From Streptomyces graminofaciens (GTDB taxonomy: Bacteria > Actinomycetota > Actinomycetes > Streptomycetales > Streptomycetaceae): a stretch of 64,000 bases of DNA. The translations under genes and the position numbers were made by a program. Under the pieces are notes generated by a model that worked only from the letters and a program-made list of their open reading frames with translations, ran no database searches and had not been told where the DNA came from. The stretch covers positions 4,494,001-4,558,000 of the forward strand of contig NZ_AP018448.1 in NCBI RefSeq assembly GCF_030294945.1, written 5' to 3'. Of the stretch, positions 1 through 7,288 are shown piece by piece. Each line of letters begins with the position of its first letter. Within the stretch, counting starts at the first letter, position 1.

Positions 1-54
1 ATCACCACCAACCGGGTCGACACGCTGTGCGCCCTGCGCAAGGGGGGAAGCTGA
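1..54 (+). CDS. 3' end of an unidentified gene (truncated by window edge)
   Basis: An open frame enters from the left edge and ends in TGA at 52-54, giving 17 residues that finish in LCALRKGGS. It stops 12 bases before the convergent stop codon of the sigma-factor gene, which is consistent with a real gene end. Too little is visible to assign a family. Confidence 0.4.
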   Translation: MTTNRVDTLCALRKGGS

Positions 55-66
55 GGGACGGGCGGC

Positions 67-1767
67 CTACACCTTCGACTTCTGCTCCACCGTCGCCGCG
101 TCCTGCGGCTTCGCCCTCGTCACGTACTGCGGTACCGGCGCCGAGTCCTTGCCGTTGTCCCGGGTCAGGCCGTAGCGGAAGGCGCCCTGGGCGGGGCCGT
201 GGTTGACGTCCCTGTTCGCCTCGTCCCAGGTGGAGGGGAAGACGATGATGCCGTAGTCACAGCCCCGTTCGTTCTGGGTGAGGGTGACGCTGCCATCGAG
301 GTAGAAGTACTCGTTCTGCCACATCTGCTGGGTGCCGTCGCGTAGTACGGCGTATCCGATGCTCGCTCCGCCCATGCCGGTCTCGTAGCCGTCGGCGGTG
401 ACGTGCGGGTCGTCCATGCGGCGGCCGCCGCCCGAGGCCACATGGAACAGCTTGCCCGTCAGGCCGGTCCAGCTCGGCATGACCAGCGCGCCGGGCCTGT
501 TCCTCGGGGAGATCTGCCAGCGGACGAGGACATAACCCTCGCCGCTGAGCTGCACGCTTTCGCCGCGGTGCTGCATGACCGCCTTCTGGCCCCAGCTGCT
601 GGTGACGCCCGATTCGGGCCGGCGCGGAAGGGCGGCGGGCCGGGCGTTCGCGTCCGGGGCCCGGTCCACGGCGTCGACGACCGTGCCGTACAGGCCGGTT
701 TTCGAGCTCGGCGAAGGCGACGGGGAGGAGCTGGGGGACGGTGACGTGGTGGGCGACGGTGGCCTCGTCGGCTGGGCCGCCGCCGGGGCCCGGGCCGTGC
801 TCAGGGACGTGGGGGCCGCCTGTGGAGGGCGGTCCGCCGGGGGCTGTGTCGCCACGTACGCGCCGCCCGCGACGATCGTCGCGCCCGCCGTCACCGCCAC
901 CGCGGGCTTGGTGAGCACGCCGAGCACCTTGGCCGACCAGCCGACGGAGGCAGACCCCGTCGCCACAGCCGTCGCCGCCACCGCCGTCTTGCCGCCGAAG
1001 GCGAGGGAGAGGGTGAAGCCGACCGGGATCGGGACGAGGGCGATGCCGACCAGGAGGCGTTCGGCGGGGACCACGACCTCGCCGGGGCTGACCGGGTCGG
1101 AGCAGTGGCCGCAGCCCCGGATGTGGCGGGCGATGCGCTTGCGCCACACCGAGTCGGGCCGTCCGCCCCAGCGGGCGGTGACCGCGCCGAGGTCGGGGCA
1201 GCCGGAGTCGAGGGCGCGGACGATGCCGCGCGCGGTCTCCAGCCGGGCCTTCATCCGCTGGACACGTACGGCGGCGTGCTGGCGGCTGATGCCGACGGCG
1301 GCGGCCAGTTCGCGCCGGGTGAGTTCGCCCGCGACCTCCAGCCACCACAGCGACAGCAGCTGCCGGTCCTCGTCGTCGAGCCAGCGGACGGCTTCCGCGA
1401 CCTCGCGCCGCTGCCCTTCCAACTGGAGCCTGAGGACCGTCAGTTCGGCGAAGTCGGCGGCGGCGTGCGCGTCGCTGTCGTCGTCGAGCGGGTCGGCCGT
1501 ACGCCGGCGCGCCCGGTCCCGTATCTGCCGCATGGCGATGGCGACCAGCCAGGACCGGAAGCTGTCCGGATCGCGAAGCGTGTCGAGGTTGTCGACGGCG
1601 CGCAGCATGGTCTCCTGCACGACGTCGTCGACGTCGGCGTGCCCGTTGAGGGCCCGGCCGACGATGTTGTAGACGAGCGGCAGCCAGCCCTCGATCAGCT
1701 CGTCGAGGGCGCGTCGGTCGCCCGACTGCGCGGCCGCGATGATGGAGCGCCACTGCCGCCCGTCCAC
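67..1767 (-). CDS. ECF-type RNA polymerase sigma factor with membrane anchor and C-terminal domain
   Basis: Predicted 566-residue protein. Residues ~24-88 look like sigma region 2 (DVDDVVQETMLRA, then FRSWLVAIAMRQIRDRARRR) and ~106-184 like region 4 with an HTH (RRELAAAVGISRQHAAVRVQR). A short segment with HIRGCGHC follows, resembling the zinc-binding end of anti-sigma factors. Hydrophobic stretches lie at ~236-256 and ~281-309, then a Pro/Ser/Thr-rich linker, then about 200 residues with no family I recognise. Ordinary ECF factors are about 200 residues, so this is a fusion of regulator, anchor and sensor-like domain. The GTG at 1767 is preferred because GGAAGG lies 8 bases upstream; an in-frame start at 1869 lacks such support. 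No separate anti-sigma gene is adjacent. The inference is that activity is controlled through the fused part. One or two membrane passes are possible, so the side on which the C-terminus lies is uncertain. Confidence 0.85.
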   Translation of the reverse strand: MDGRQWRSIIAAAQSGDRRALDELIEGWLPLVYNIVGRALNGHADVDDVVQETMLRAVDNLDTLRDPDSFRSWLVAIAMRQIRDRARRRTADPLDDDSDAHAAADFAELTVLRLQLEGQRREVAEAVRWLDDEDRQLLSLWWLEVAGELTRRELAAAVGISRQHAAVRVQRMKARLETARGIVRALDSGCPDLGAVTARWGGRPDSVWRKRIARHIRGCGHCSDPVSPGEVVVPAERLLVGIALVPIPVGFTLSLAFGGKTAVAATAVATGSASVGWSAKVLGVLTKPAVAVTAGATIVAGGAYVATQPPADRPPQAAPTSLSTARAPAAAQPTRPPSPTTSPSPSSSPSPSPSSKTGLYGTVVDAVDRAPDANARPAALPRRPESGVTSSWGQKAVMQHRGESVQLSGEGYVLVRWQISPRNRPGALVMPSWTGLTGKLFHVASGGGRRMDDPHVTADGYETGMGGASIGYAVLRDGTQQMWQNEYFYLDGSVTLTQNERGCDYGIIVFPSTWDEANRDVNHGPAQGAFRYGLTRDNGKDSAPVPQYVTRAKPQDAATVEQKSKV

Positions 1768-1955
1768 GTACGTCCCTTCCGGTCCTGCCCGGCTCACCCG
1801 GCTCGATCGGTGTGTTCCGTACCTTCTCAGCCAACGCCGTGGCATAGGGAACCCCGAGGCGGAGATCACAGGCCGGGATCACGGTGTGGGAGAGGAGACG
1901 GGGCGGGGGCGGCCCGGATAACAGTTTTTCGTCGCCCCCGCTCAAGGGGTATGTG

Positions 1956-2489
1956 TCAGCCGACAGCGGCGGCTGTCGGGACTGCCGTCGCCTCCGCCGT
2001 GAGGGCCTCCAAGCGCTTGATCCGCTTCCACACCAGGTACAGCGGGATCACACCGAACACCCCGAACGACATGTCGATCACCGACCACCAGAAGGGGATC
2101 CCGCGGATCGGCCCGCAGATCAGGGCGAGCGGGATGATCCCGGCGCAGGCGATCATGCCGAGTTCGACGACCCAGATGTTGCGCACCGGGTCGCGGTACG
2201 GCCCGTAGAAGGCGACCGCGATCACCAGGTGCGCGAAGGCCAGCCAGTCGGTGCCGTAGAGGAGGAAGGGGTACTCGGTGTCGGCCTCGTCCAGGCCCGC
2301 GCGCACCCGCCCGATCCACTCCGTCAGCGCGGGCAGCTGGTCCCCGACGGAGAGCGAACGCAGCAACTCCTCGGTCCAGCGCAGTTCGTGGACGAGCGGG
2401 AACGCCGTGGCGCCGGAGAGCACCAGACAGACGACGAAGAAGACCAGCCATGCGCGGATGCCCTTCACCAGGGCGGCTCTGTCGCTCAT
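1956..2489 (-). CDS. Small multi-pass membrane protein of unknown function
   Basis: 177 residues with four likely hydrophobic segments: near the N-terminus (AWLVFFVVCLVLSGATAF), around residue 85, around 110, and near 135 (VIDMSFGVFGVIPLYLVWKR). No catalytic motif is visible and I do not recognise a named family; its pattern resembles conserved hypothetical integral membrane proteins of actinomycetes. The ATG at 2489 is chosen; an in-frame upstream ATG at 2525 would start inside a palindrome that looks like an operator. It is divergent from the YceI gene and may share control with it. Confidence 0.7.
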   Translation of the reverse strand: MSDRAALVKGIRAWLVFFVVCLVLSGATAFPLVHELRWTEELLRSLSVGDQLPALTEWIGRVRAGLDEADTEYPFLLYGTDWLAFAHLVIAVAFYGPYRDPVRNIWVVELGMIACAGIIPLALICGPIRGIPFWWSVIDMSFGVFGVIPLYLVWKRIKRLEALTAEATAVPTAAAVG

Positions 2490-2510
2490 GAGGGTGACCC
2501 TACTCCTGCG

Positions 2511-2526
2511 TTTGAACACGTTCAAA
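2511..2526. promoter_or_regulatory. Inverted repeat, candidate repressor operator
   Basis: TTTGAAC and GTTCAAA form perfect 7-bp arms around a 2-base centre. The site lies in the divergent gap between the membrane protein (start 2489) and the YceI gene (start 2627), as expected of a TetR/MarR-type operator. No regulator gene is adjacent, so the binding protein is unknown. Confidence 0.45.
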
Positions 2527-2626
2527 ACTGCCCCCGGCTGATTGCAGGGGGAATTCGTGGCGACCCTGTGCGCGGCTCTTGAAGAACACTTGCGGCGGCT
2601 TCTGCCGTGCCGTAAGTACGTGAATC

Positions 2627-3286
2627 ATGAACTTGTTCACCCGAGCTGCGTCCCTGCGCCGCCCGGCTCCCCCCACAGCCCCCCAACGGCCCCACGAGCG
2701 CCGGGCGTTCGGCCCCGACGGCCTGCCCGATCCCACACTGTCGGCGCTCACCGGGGAATGGATGATCGACCCGGCGCACAGCCGTATCGGTTTCTCCGTC
2801 CGCCACGCCATGGTGACGACCGTGCGCGGGGCGTTCACGGAGTACCAGAGCCGGCTCTACTTCGACGGCCGTGACCCCGCGCGCTCACGAGCCGAGATCG
2901 TCCTGTCCACCGCGTCCGTGGAGACCGGCGTGGAACAACGCGACGCCCACCTGGTCGGCCATGACTTCCTGGACGCCGCGCGCCATCCACGGATGCGTTT
3001 CGTCAGTACGACGGTGAGCCTGGAGGGCAGCGACGTCTACCGCATGACCGGTGACCTCACCATCAAGGGCACCACGCGCCCCGTCGACCTGGAGCTCACC
3101 TACATCGGCCATGTCACCGACGCGTTCGGGGACGAGCGGGTCGGATTCGACGGCACGACCACCATCAACCGCTCGGAATGGGGTCTGACGTACGACGCGA
3201 GGCTGGCGGAGGGCGGCGCGATGGTCAGCGACAAGGTACGTCTCCAGTTCGACATCGCCGCCATCCGTACGATGCCCGGCGTCTGA
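2627..3286 (+). CDS. YceI-family protein
   Basis: 219 residues. From about residue 43 it follows the YceI lipocalin-like pattern: WMIDPAHSRIGFSVRHAMV, then VETGVEQRDAHLVGHDFLD, a PRMRFVSTTV strand, a GDLTIKGTTRPVDLEL strand, and NRSEWGLTYD. YceI proteins bind polyisoprenoid-type lipids; the family is often secreted but this protein has no convincing signal peptide, only a Pro-rich N-terminal extension of about 40 residues, so it is probably cytoplasmic. The divergent palindrome at 2511-2526 may control it. The family call is secure; the biological role is not. Confidence 0.88.
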   Translation: MNLFTRAASLRRPAPPTAPQRPHERRAFGPDGLPDPTLSALTGEWMIDPAHSRIGFSVRHAMVTTVRGAFTEYQSRLYFDGRDPARSRAEIVLSTASVETGVEQRDAHLVGHDFLDAARHPRMRFVSTTVSLEGSDVYRMTGDLTIKGTTRPVDLELTYIGHVTDAFGDERVGFDGTTTINRSEWGLTYDARLAEGGAMVSDKVRLQFDIAAIRTMPGV

Positions 3287-3416
3287 CGGGACGCCCACCG
3301 CTGACGCGCCGTCACGCGAACGGGACCAGCCCGGGGGTGTACGCGAAGGTCACCGCCGGGCCCGGTCCCGGGACGCCGATCCCGGCGAGGGCGGGCAGCC
3401 TCTGTCGCGCGGACCG

Positions 3417-3526
3417 GACGGCAACTTCAGCGGCGGCGGCACCGCACCCGTTCTCACCGGCCCCGCCTTCATCACAAGGACAACGTCGACGCCGTGGCCG
3501 AGTTCGCCGCGAAGGGAACACGCTGA
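3417..3526 (+). pseudogene. Frameshifted C-terminal remnant of a sugar ABC transporter binding protein
   Basis: Reading from 3417 gives GTAPVLTGPAFIT; from 3476 a different frame gives KDNVDAVAEFAAKGTR followed by TGA at 3524. Joined across a one-base deletion near 3475, these resemble the C-terminus of ribose/inositol-type periplasmic binding proteins. No upstream body of the gene remains between the YceI stop (3286) and this point. It lies next to a LacI-type repressor and opposite a truncated isomerase, which supports a decayed sugar locus. The rest of 3287-3642 shows nothing else I can support. Confidence 0.5.
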
Positions 3527-3642
3527 CGGGCGCCGGTAGGCGGATCGAGGTGAACGGCCGGCATCGCGACAGCGGCGCCGACCGAGTCCCGTGGCCCCCG
3601 ACCGCCGGACGGCCTCACCCGCCGAACGGCCGCCGAGCGACC

Positions 3643-4686
3643 TCAGGCCGCACTCCCCGGCGGCGGCCCACTGGTCCCGCGCACCACCAGCTTCGGCTCC
3701 AACACCGCTTCCCTCGGCTCCAGTTCGGGCTTCTCCAGCCGCTCGACCGCGAACCGCACCGCGTGCTCCGCCATGAGCCCGGCGTCCTGACGGACCGTGG
3801 TCAGGCCGATCGGCATCAGGTGGGAGAGGTGACTGTCGTCGTACCCGACGACGGACAGATCGCGCGGGACCTCCACACCGGCCCGGGTCAGGGCCATCAA
3901 CAGACCCATCGCGCAACGGTCGTTGCCCGCGAGGACCGCCGTCGGCAGCGACCGCCCCCGGTCCCGCTCCGCGAGGAGCGTGCGGCCGGCCTCGATGCCC
4001 GACTCCTCGGTGTGGTCGCCGGGGACGACCCGCGCCTCGGACTCCAGCCCATGGCGCCGCATCGCCGCCCGGTACGCCCGCCGCCGCTCGGCCGAACCGG
4101 GACCCCGGCCGCCGTCGATGTGCACGATCCTGCGGTGTCCCAGCTCGACGAGGTGATCCATCGCCTGCCGTACGCCCTTGCCCTCGGCGGAGTGCACGAA
4201 GTCGACGTGGGCGTGCGGGACCCGGCGGCTGACGGAGACGGCGACCGTACGGCGACCGAGTTCCGCGAGGAACGCGGGCTCGGCCAAGGAGCCGAGCAGG
4301 ACCAGCGCCTCGCAGCGGTGGCTGAGCAGCGCCTCGACGGCCTTCTCCTCGCTGCGGCCCCGGGTGGCACCGGACAGCAGGACCTCGTAGCCGAGGCGTT
4401 CGGCCTCGGGGTAGATGCCCTCGATGAGGTTGGTGTGGAAGGTCTGCTGCACGGTGAACATCACGCCGAGCGTGCGGCTGCGACCACGCGCCAGCAGCCG
4501 GGCCGCGCTGTCGGGCCGGTAGCCGATCTCGTCGGCGACCCTCAGCACCCGCTCCCGGGTCTCCTCGCTCGCGCCCGGCTGATTGCGGAACACGATCGAC
4601 ACGAGCGCCCGGGAGACGCCCGCCCTCGCGGCGACGTCCGCCATCGTGGGCCGCTGCCTGCCCGATGCATCCACGTGTGAACCCAC
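3643..4686 (-). CDS. LacI-family transcriptional regulator
   Basis: About 347 residues. The N-terminal HTH (TMADVAARAGVSRALVSIVF) and hinge helix (YRPDSAARLLARGRSRTLG) are typical of LacI. They are followed by a periplasmic-binding-protein-like sensor domain with the usual GHRRIVHIDGG, AVLAGNDRCAMGLL and DLSVVGYDD segments, ending in a KLVVRGTSG tail. It should repress sugar-catabolic genes and release DNA on binding a sugar. GTG at 4686 and GTG at 4674 are both possible starts; neither has a decisive ribosome site. It is divergent from a truncated isomerase and faces a broken binding-protein remnant, so its original target operon appears lost. It may now be an orphan regulator. Confidence 0.92.
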   Translation of the reverse strand: MGSHVDASGRQRPTMADVAARAGVSRALVSIVFRNQPGASEETRERVLRVADEIGYRPDSAARLLARGRSRTLGVMFTVQQTFHTNLIEGIYPEAERLGYEVLLSGATRGRSEEKAVEALLSHRCEALVLLGSLAEPAFLAELGRRTVAVSVSRRVPHAHVDFVHSAEGKGVRQAMDHLVELGHRRIVHIDGGRGPGSAERRRAYRAAMRRHGLESEARVVPGDHTEESGIEAGRTLLAERDRGRSLPTAVLAGNDRCAMGLLMALTRAGVEVPRDLSVVGYDDSHLSHLMPIGLTTVRQDAGLMAEHAVRFAVERLEKPELEPREAVLEPKLVVRGTSGPPPGSAA

Positions 4687-4810
4687 TCTCCGATCGCCGC
4701 CCACCTTAGGGCCTGACCCGCAGATCCTTTGGGCAGACCCTGCCACGGTCGCGAAGACTCCCCGCGACAGCCATTGACATGACATTTTGACAGGGCCATC
4801 GTACTCGGAT

Positions 4811-4832
4811 TAGAGCGCGCTAGTAGAGCGCG
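4811..4832. promoter_or_regulatory. Candidate LacI-type operator region
   Basis: TAGAGCGCG occurs twice with a 13-base period (4811-4819 and 4824-4832), and the first copy contains the perfect 8-bp palindrome AGCGCGCT. LacI-family operators commonly have a CG-centred palindrome of this kind. It sits between the divergent LacI gene and the truncated isomerase. Confidence 0.35.
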
Positions 4833-4882
4833 ACAATCCCGGTTGCCGCTGCCTCTCCTCCCTCCTCCGCGAAGGACACGCC

Positions 4883-5125
4883 ATGGCGACGGCGCCCCCT
4901 CCGCACGGCCGAGGCAAGCTGCGCCTGGGCTCCGCGCCCGACTCCTGGGGCGTCCGGTTCCCCGGGGACGAACACCAGGTGTCGTACACCCGCTTCCTCG
5001 ACGAGCCGGCCTCAGCCGGATACGAGTGGCTCGAACTGGGCCCCTATGGCTGTCTCCCCACCGATCCCCGGCAGCTGAACGCGGTGGCGACGACTGCGGG
5101 TCGGGCCGTCCGTGGCGGCTGGTGA
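4883..5125 (+). pseudogene. Truncated sugar-phosphate isomerase/epimerase (IolE-like)
   Basis: The first ~60 residues follow the start of TIM-barrel isomerases of the inosose dehydratase type: LRLGSAPDSWGVRFP, YTRFLDEPASAGYEWLELGP and YGCLPTDPRQLN. A normal member is about 300 residues, whereas this frame diverges after roughly residue 62 and stops at 80. A good ribosome site (GAAGGA, 6 bases before ATG) remains, suggesting recent decay by deletion. It was probably the LacI-controlled catabolic gene. Confidence 0.65.
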
Positions 5126-5254
5126 GTCAGGTTCGGCCTGGATTAAGTTGATCTATACGATCTGGATGGTTTGGCGGTGGACGTCCGACATCGGGCGGCC
5201 ATCGTCGCTGCATGACCGAGCCGATCCGACAAAACTCGACCAGCGGAAGGAACG

Positions 5255-5914
5255 GTGTCGCCAGCCATGCCACTCGTCCGTGTCCACAACTTCTCCATCT
5301 CGCTCGACGGCTTCGGCACCGGTGAGGGTCTGAGCCGGGACGCGCCGTTCGGCCACGCGGGCGAAAGAATGCACGAATGGATGTTCGCCACCCGGTGGTG
5401 GCACGAACGGACCGGTCGGCCCGGCGGGACCGGGGGCCTCGACGACGCCTTCGTGCGCCAGTTCACGCCCGGGATCGGCGCCGAGATCATGGGCGCCGGG
5501 AAGTTCGGCTACCCCGGATGGCACGAGGACCCGGAGTGGAAGGGGTGGTGGGGGCCCAACCCGCCGTTCCACACACCGACCTTCATCCTCACTCATCACC
5601 CGCGCCCGTCGATCGAGATGGAGGGCGGCACGACGTTCCACTTCCTCGACGCTTCGCCGACCAAGGCGCTCGAGACGGCCCGCGAGGCTGCGGACGGCCA
5701 GGACGTACGCATCGGAGGGGGACCCAGCATGGTCCGCGACTTCCTCGCCGCCGGGCTCATCGACCACATGCACATCGTGGTGGCCCCGATCCTGCTCGGC
5801 CGAGGCGTACGCCTCTGGGACGGACTGGAGGGCCTCGAGAAGGACTACGAGGTCGAGGCCACCTCCTCGCCCAGCGGAGTCACGCATGTGACGTTCACCC
5901 GTGTGGGCCTCTGA
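5255..5914 (+). CDS. Dihydrofolate reductase / RibD C-terminal domain family reductase
   Basis: 219 residues matching the RibD_C/DHFR-like fold: VRVHNFSISLDGFGTG at the N-terminus, IMGAGKFGYPGW, FILTHHPRPSIEM, VRIGGGPSMVRDFLAAG (nucleotide-binding turn) and HIVVAPILLGRGVRLWDGL. Members reduce pterin- or pyrimidine-like substrates with NAD(P)H; the actual substrate is unknown. GTG at 5255 follows GGAAGGA closely; ATG at 5267 is the alternative. It is a single gene, convergent with the polyamine-binding-protein gene. Confidence 0.85.
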   Translation: MSPAMPLVRVHNFSISLDGFGTGEGLSRDAPFGHAGERMHEWMFATRWWHERTGRPGGTGGLDDAFVRQFTPGIGAEIMGAGKFGYPGWHEDPEWKGWWGPNPPFHTPTFILTHHPRPSIEMEGGTTFHFLDASPTKALETAREAADGQDVRIGGGPSMVRDFLAAGLIDHMHIVVAPILLGRGVRLWDGLEGLEKDYEVEATSSPSGVTHVTFTRVGL

Positions 5915-6016
5915 ACCGCCTCGACACGAAACTGACCACCCACACCCACACCCGCTCACCAGAACGCTCTTGAACACACTCCAGCGACAGCAGCTCCAGA
6001 CCCCCGCAGCCCCTCC

Positions 6017-7288
6017 CTACAACCCCACGATCCCGTTCCACCGCTTCGCGAACCCCACCCTCTCCTCCGACGTGATGTCGCGGGCGATCGCCAAACGCCC
6101 GCGCATGGCGTCGTCGGGGAAGATCAGCGGGTCCTCGGCCAGGGCCGCCGTCTCCTTGTCCTTGGCGGAGGCGAGGATCTCGCGGGCGGCCGGGACGGGG
6201 CAGACGTAGTTCACCCAGGCGGCCAGTTCGGCGGCGACCTCGGGGTCGTAGTAGTAGTCGACGAGCCGTTCGGCGTTGGTCTTGTGGCGGGCCAGGTCGG
6301 GGATCATCAGGGACTCGGACCAGAGTTCGGCGCCTTCCTCGGGGACGACGAACTCGATGTCCGGGTCGTCGGCCTGGAGTTGGATGACGTCGCCGGAGTA
6401 GGCCTGGCAGGCGAGGACGTCACCGCCCGCCAGGTCCTTGATGTAGTCGTTGCCGGTGAAGCGGCGGACATGGCCCCCGCGGACGCGGGACTCCACCTGG
6501 TCGCAGATCTCGTGGAAGTCGTCGGCCGTCCAGCGCGTGACGTCCACGCCGTTGCCCTGCATCAGCAGTGCGAACGCCTCGTCGAGACCGGAGAGCAGGG
6601 TGACCCGCCCCTTGAGGTCGTCCGCCCACAGGTCCGACACATGCCGTATCTCGCGGCCCACCTTCCGGCGGTTGTACGCGATACCCGTGATCCCGGACTG
6701 CCACGGCACGGTGTACACACGGCCGGGGTCGAAGGCGGGCGAACGCAGCTGCGGGTCCAGATGCGCGGTGACGTTCGGCTGGTTCGCCCGGTCCATCTCC
6801 TGGACCCAGCCCAGCCGTACGAAGCGGGCGCACATCCAGTCGCTGATGACGACGAGGTCCCGGCCGGTCTGCTGATGGTTCATCAGGGCCGGGCTGATCT
6901 TGCCGAAGAACTCGTCGTTGTCGTTGATCTCCTCGACGTAGTCGACGGCGATCCCGGTGCGCTTCTCGAACGCCTCCAGGGTCGGGCGCCGGGACTCGTC
7001 CTCGTCGTCGGTGTCGATGTACAGCGGCCAGTTCGCCCAGCTCAGCCGTTTGTCCGTGGCCGAGAGATCGGCACCGGCCCGGTCACCGGGCGCCACGTAC
7101 GCGGCGGGCACTCCACACCCCGCGAGCCCGCCGACCGCGGCGGCGCCCCCGAGGGCGCGCAGCAGGGAACGGCGGGGGACGGAACGACGGGAGAGTGAAC
7201 GAATGGAGGGGGAACCGCGGGACGACGAGCGCGGCGTCGACGGGAGGGGCGTGCGCGCGGCACGCCCCTCACCGCTGTGGCCCTGCAC
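6017..7288 (-). CDS. Polyamine ABC transporter substrate-binding lipoprotein (PotD/PotF-like)
   Basis: 423 residues. The N-terminus has a Tat signal (SRRSVPRRSLLRALGG) running into a lipobox (LAGC), so the protein should be exported folded and lipid-anchored. The mature part shows the spermidine/putrescine-binding pattern: LSWANWPLYIDTD, DYVEEINDNDEFFGKI, YTVPWQSGITGIAYNRRKV, LLMQGNGVDVTRW and AWVNYVCPVPAAREIL. The GTG start directly follows the TGA of the upstream dehydrogenase gene, so the two are cotranscribed and probably translationally coupled. No permease or ATPase gene follows in this window; it may use transport partners encoded elsewhere. Confidence 0.9.
   Translation of the reverse strand: MQGHSGEGRAARTPLPSTPRSSSRGSPSIRSLSRRSVPRRSLLRALGGAAAVGGLAGCGVPAAYVAPGDRAGADLSATDKRLSWANWPLYIDTDDEDESRRPTLEAFEKRTGIAVDYVEEINDNDEFFGKISPALMNHQQTGRDLVVISDWMCARFVRLGWVQEMDRANQPNVTAHLDPQLRSPAFDPGRVYTVPWQSGITGIAYNRRKVGREIRHVSDLWADDLKGRVTLLSGLDEAFALLMQGNGVDVTRWTADDFHEICDQVESRVRGGHVRRFTGNDYIKDLAGGDVLACQAYSGDVIQLQADDPDIEFVVPEEGAELWSESLMIPDLARHKTNAERLVDYYYDPEVAAELAAWVNYVCPVPAAREILASAKDKETAALAEDPLIFPDDAMRGRLAIARDITSEERVGFAKRWNGIVGL

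Noticed and set aside
3312..3521. Minus-strand frame ending VTFAYTPGLVPFA
   Set aside because: No start with ribosome site and it overlaps the plus-strand binding-protein remnant; no family recognised.
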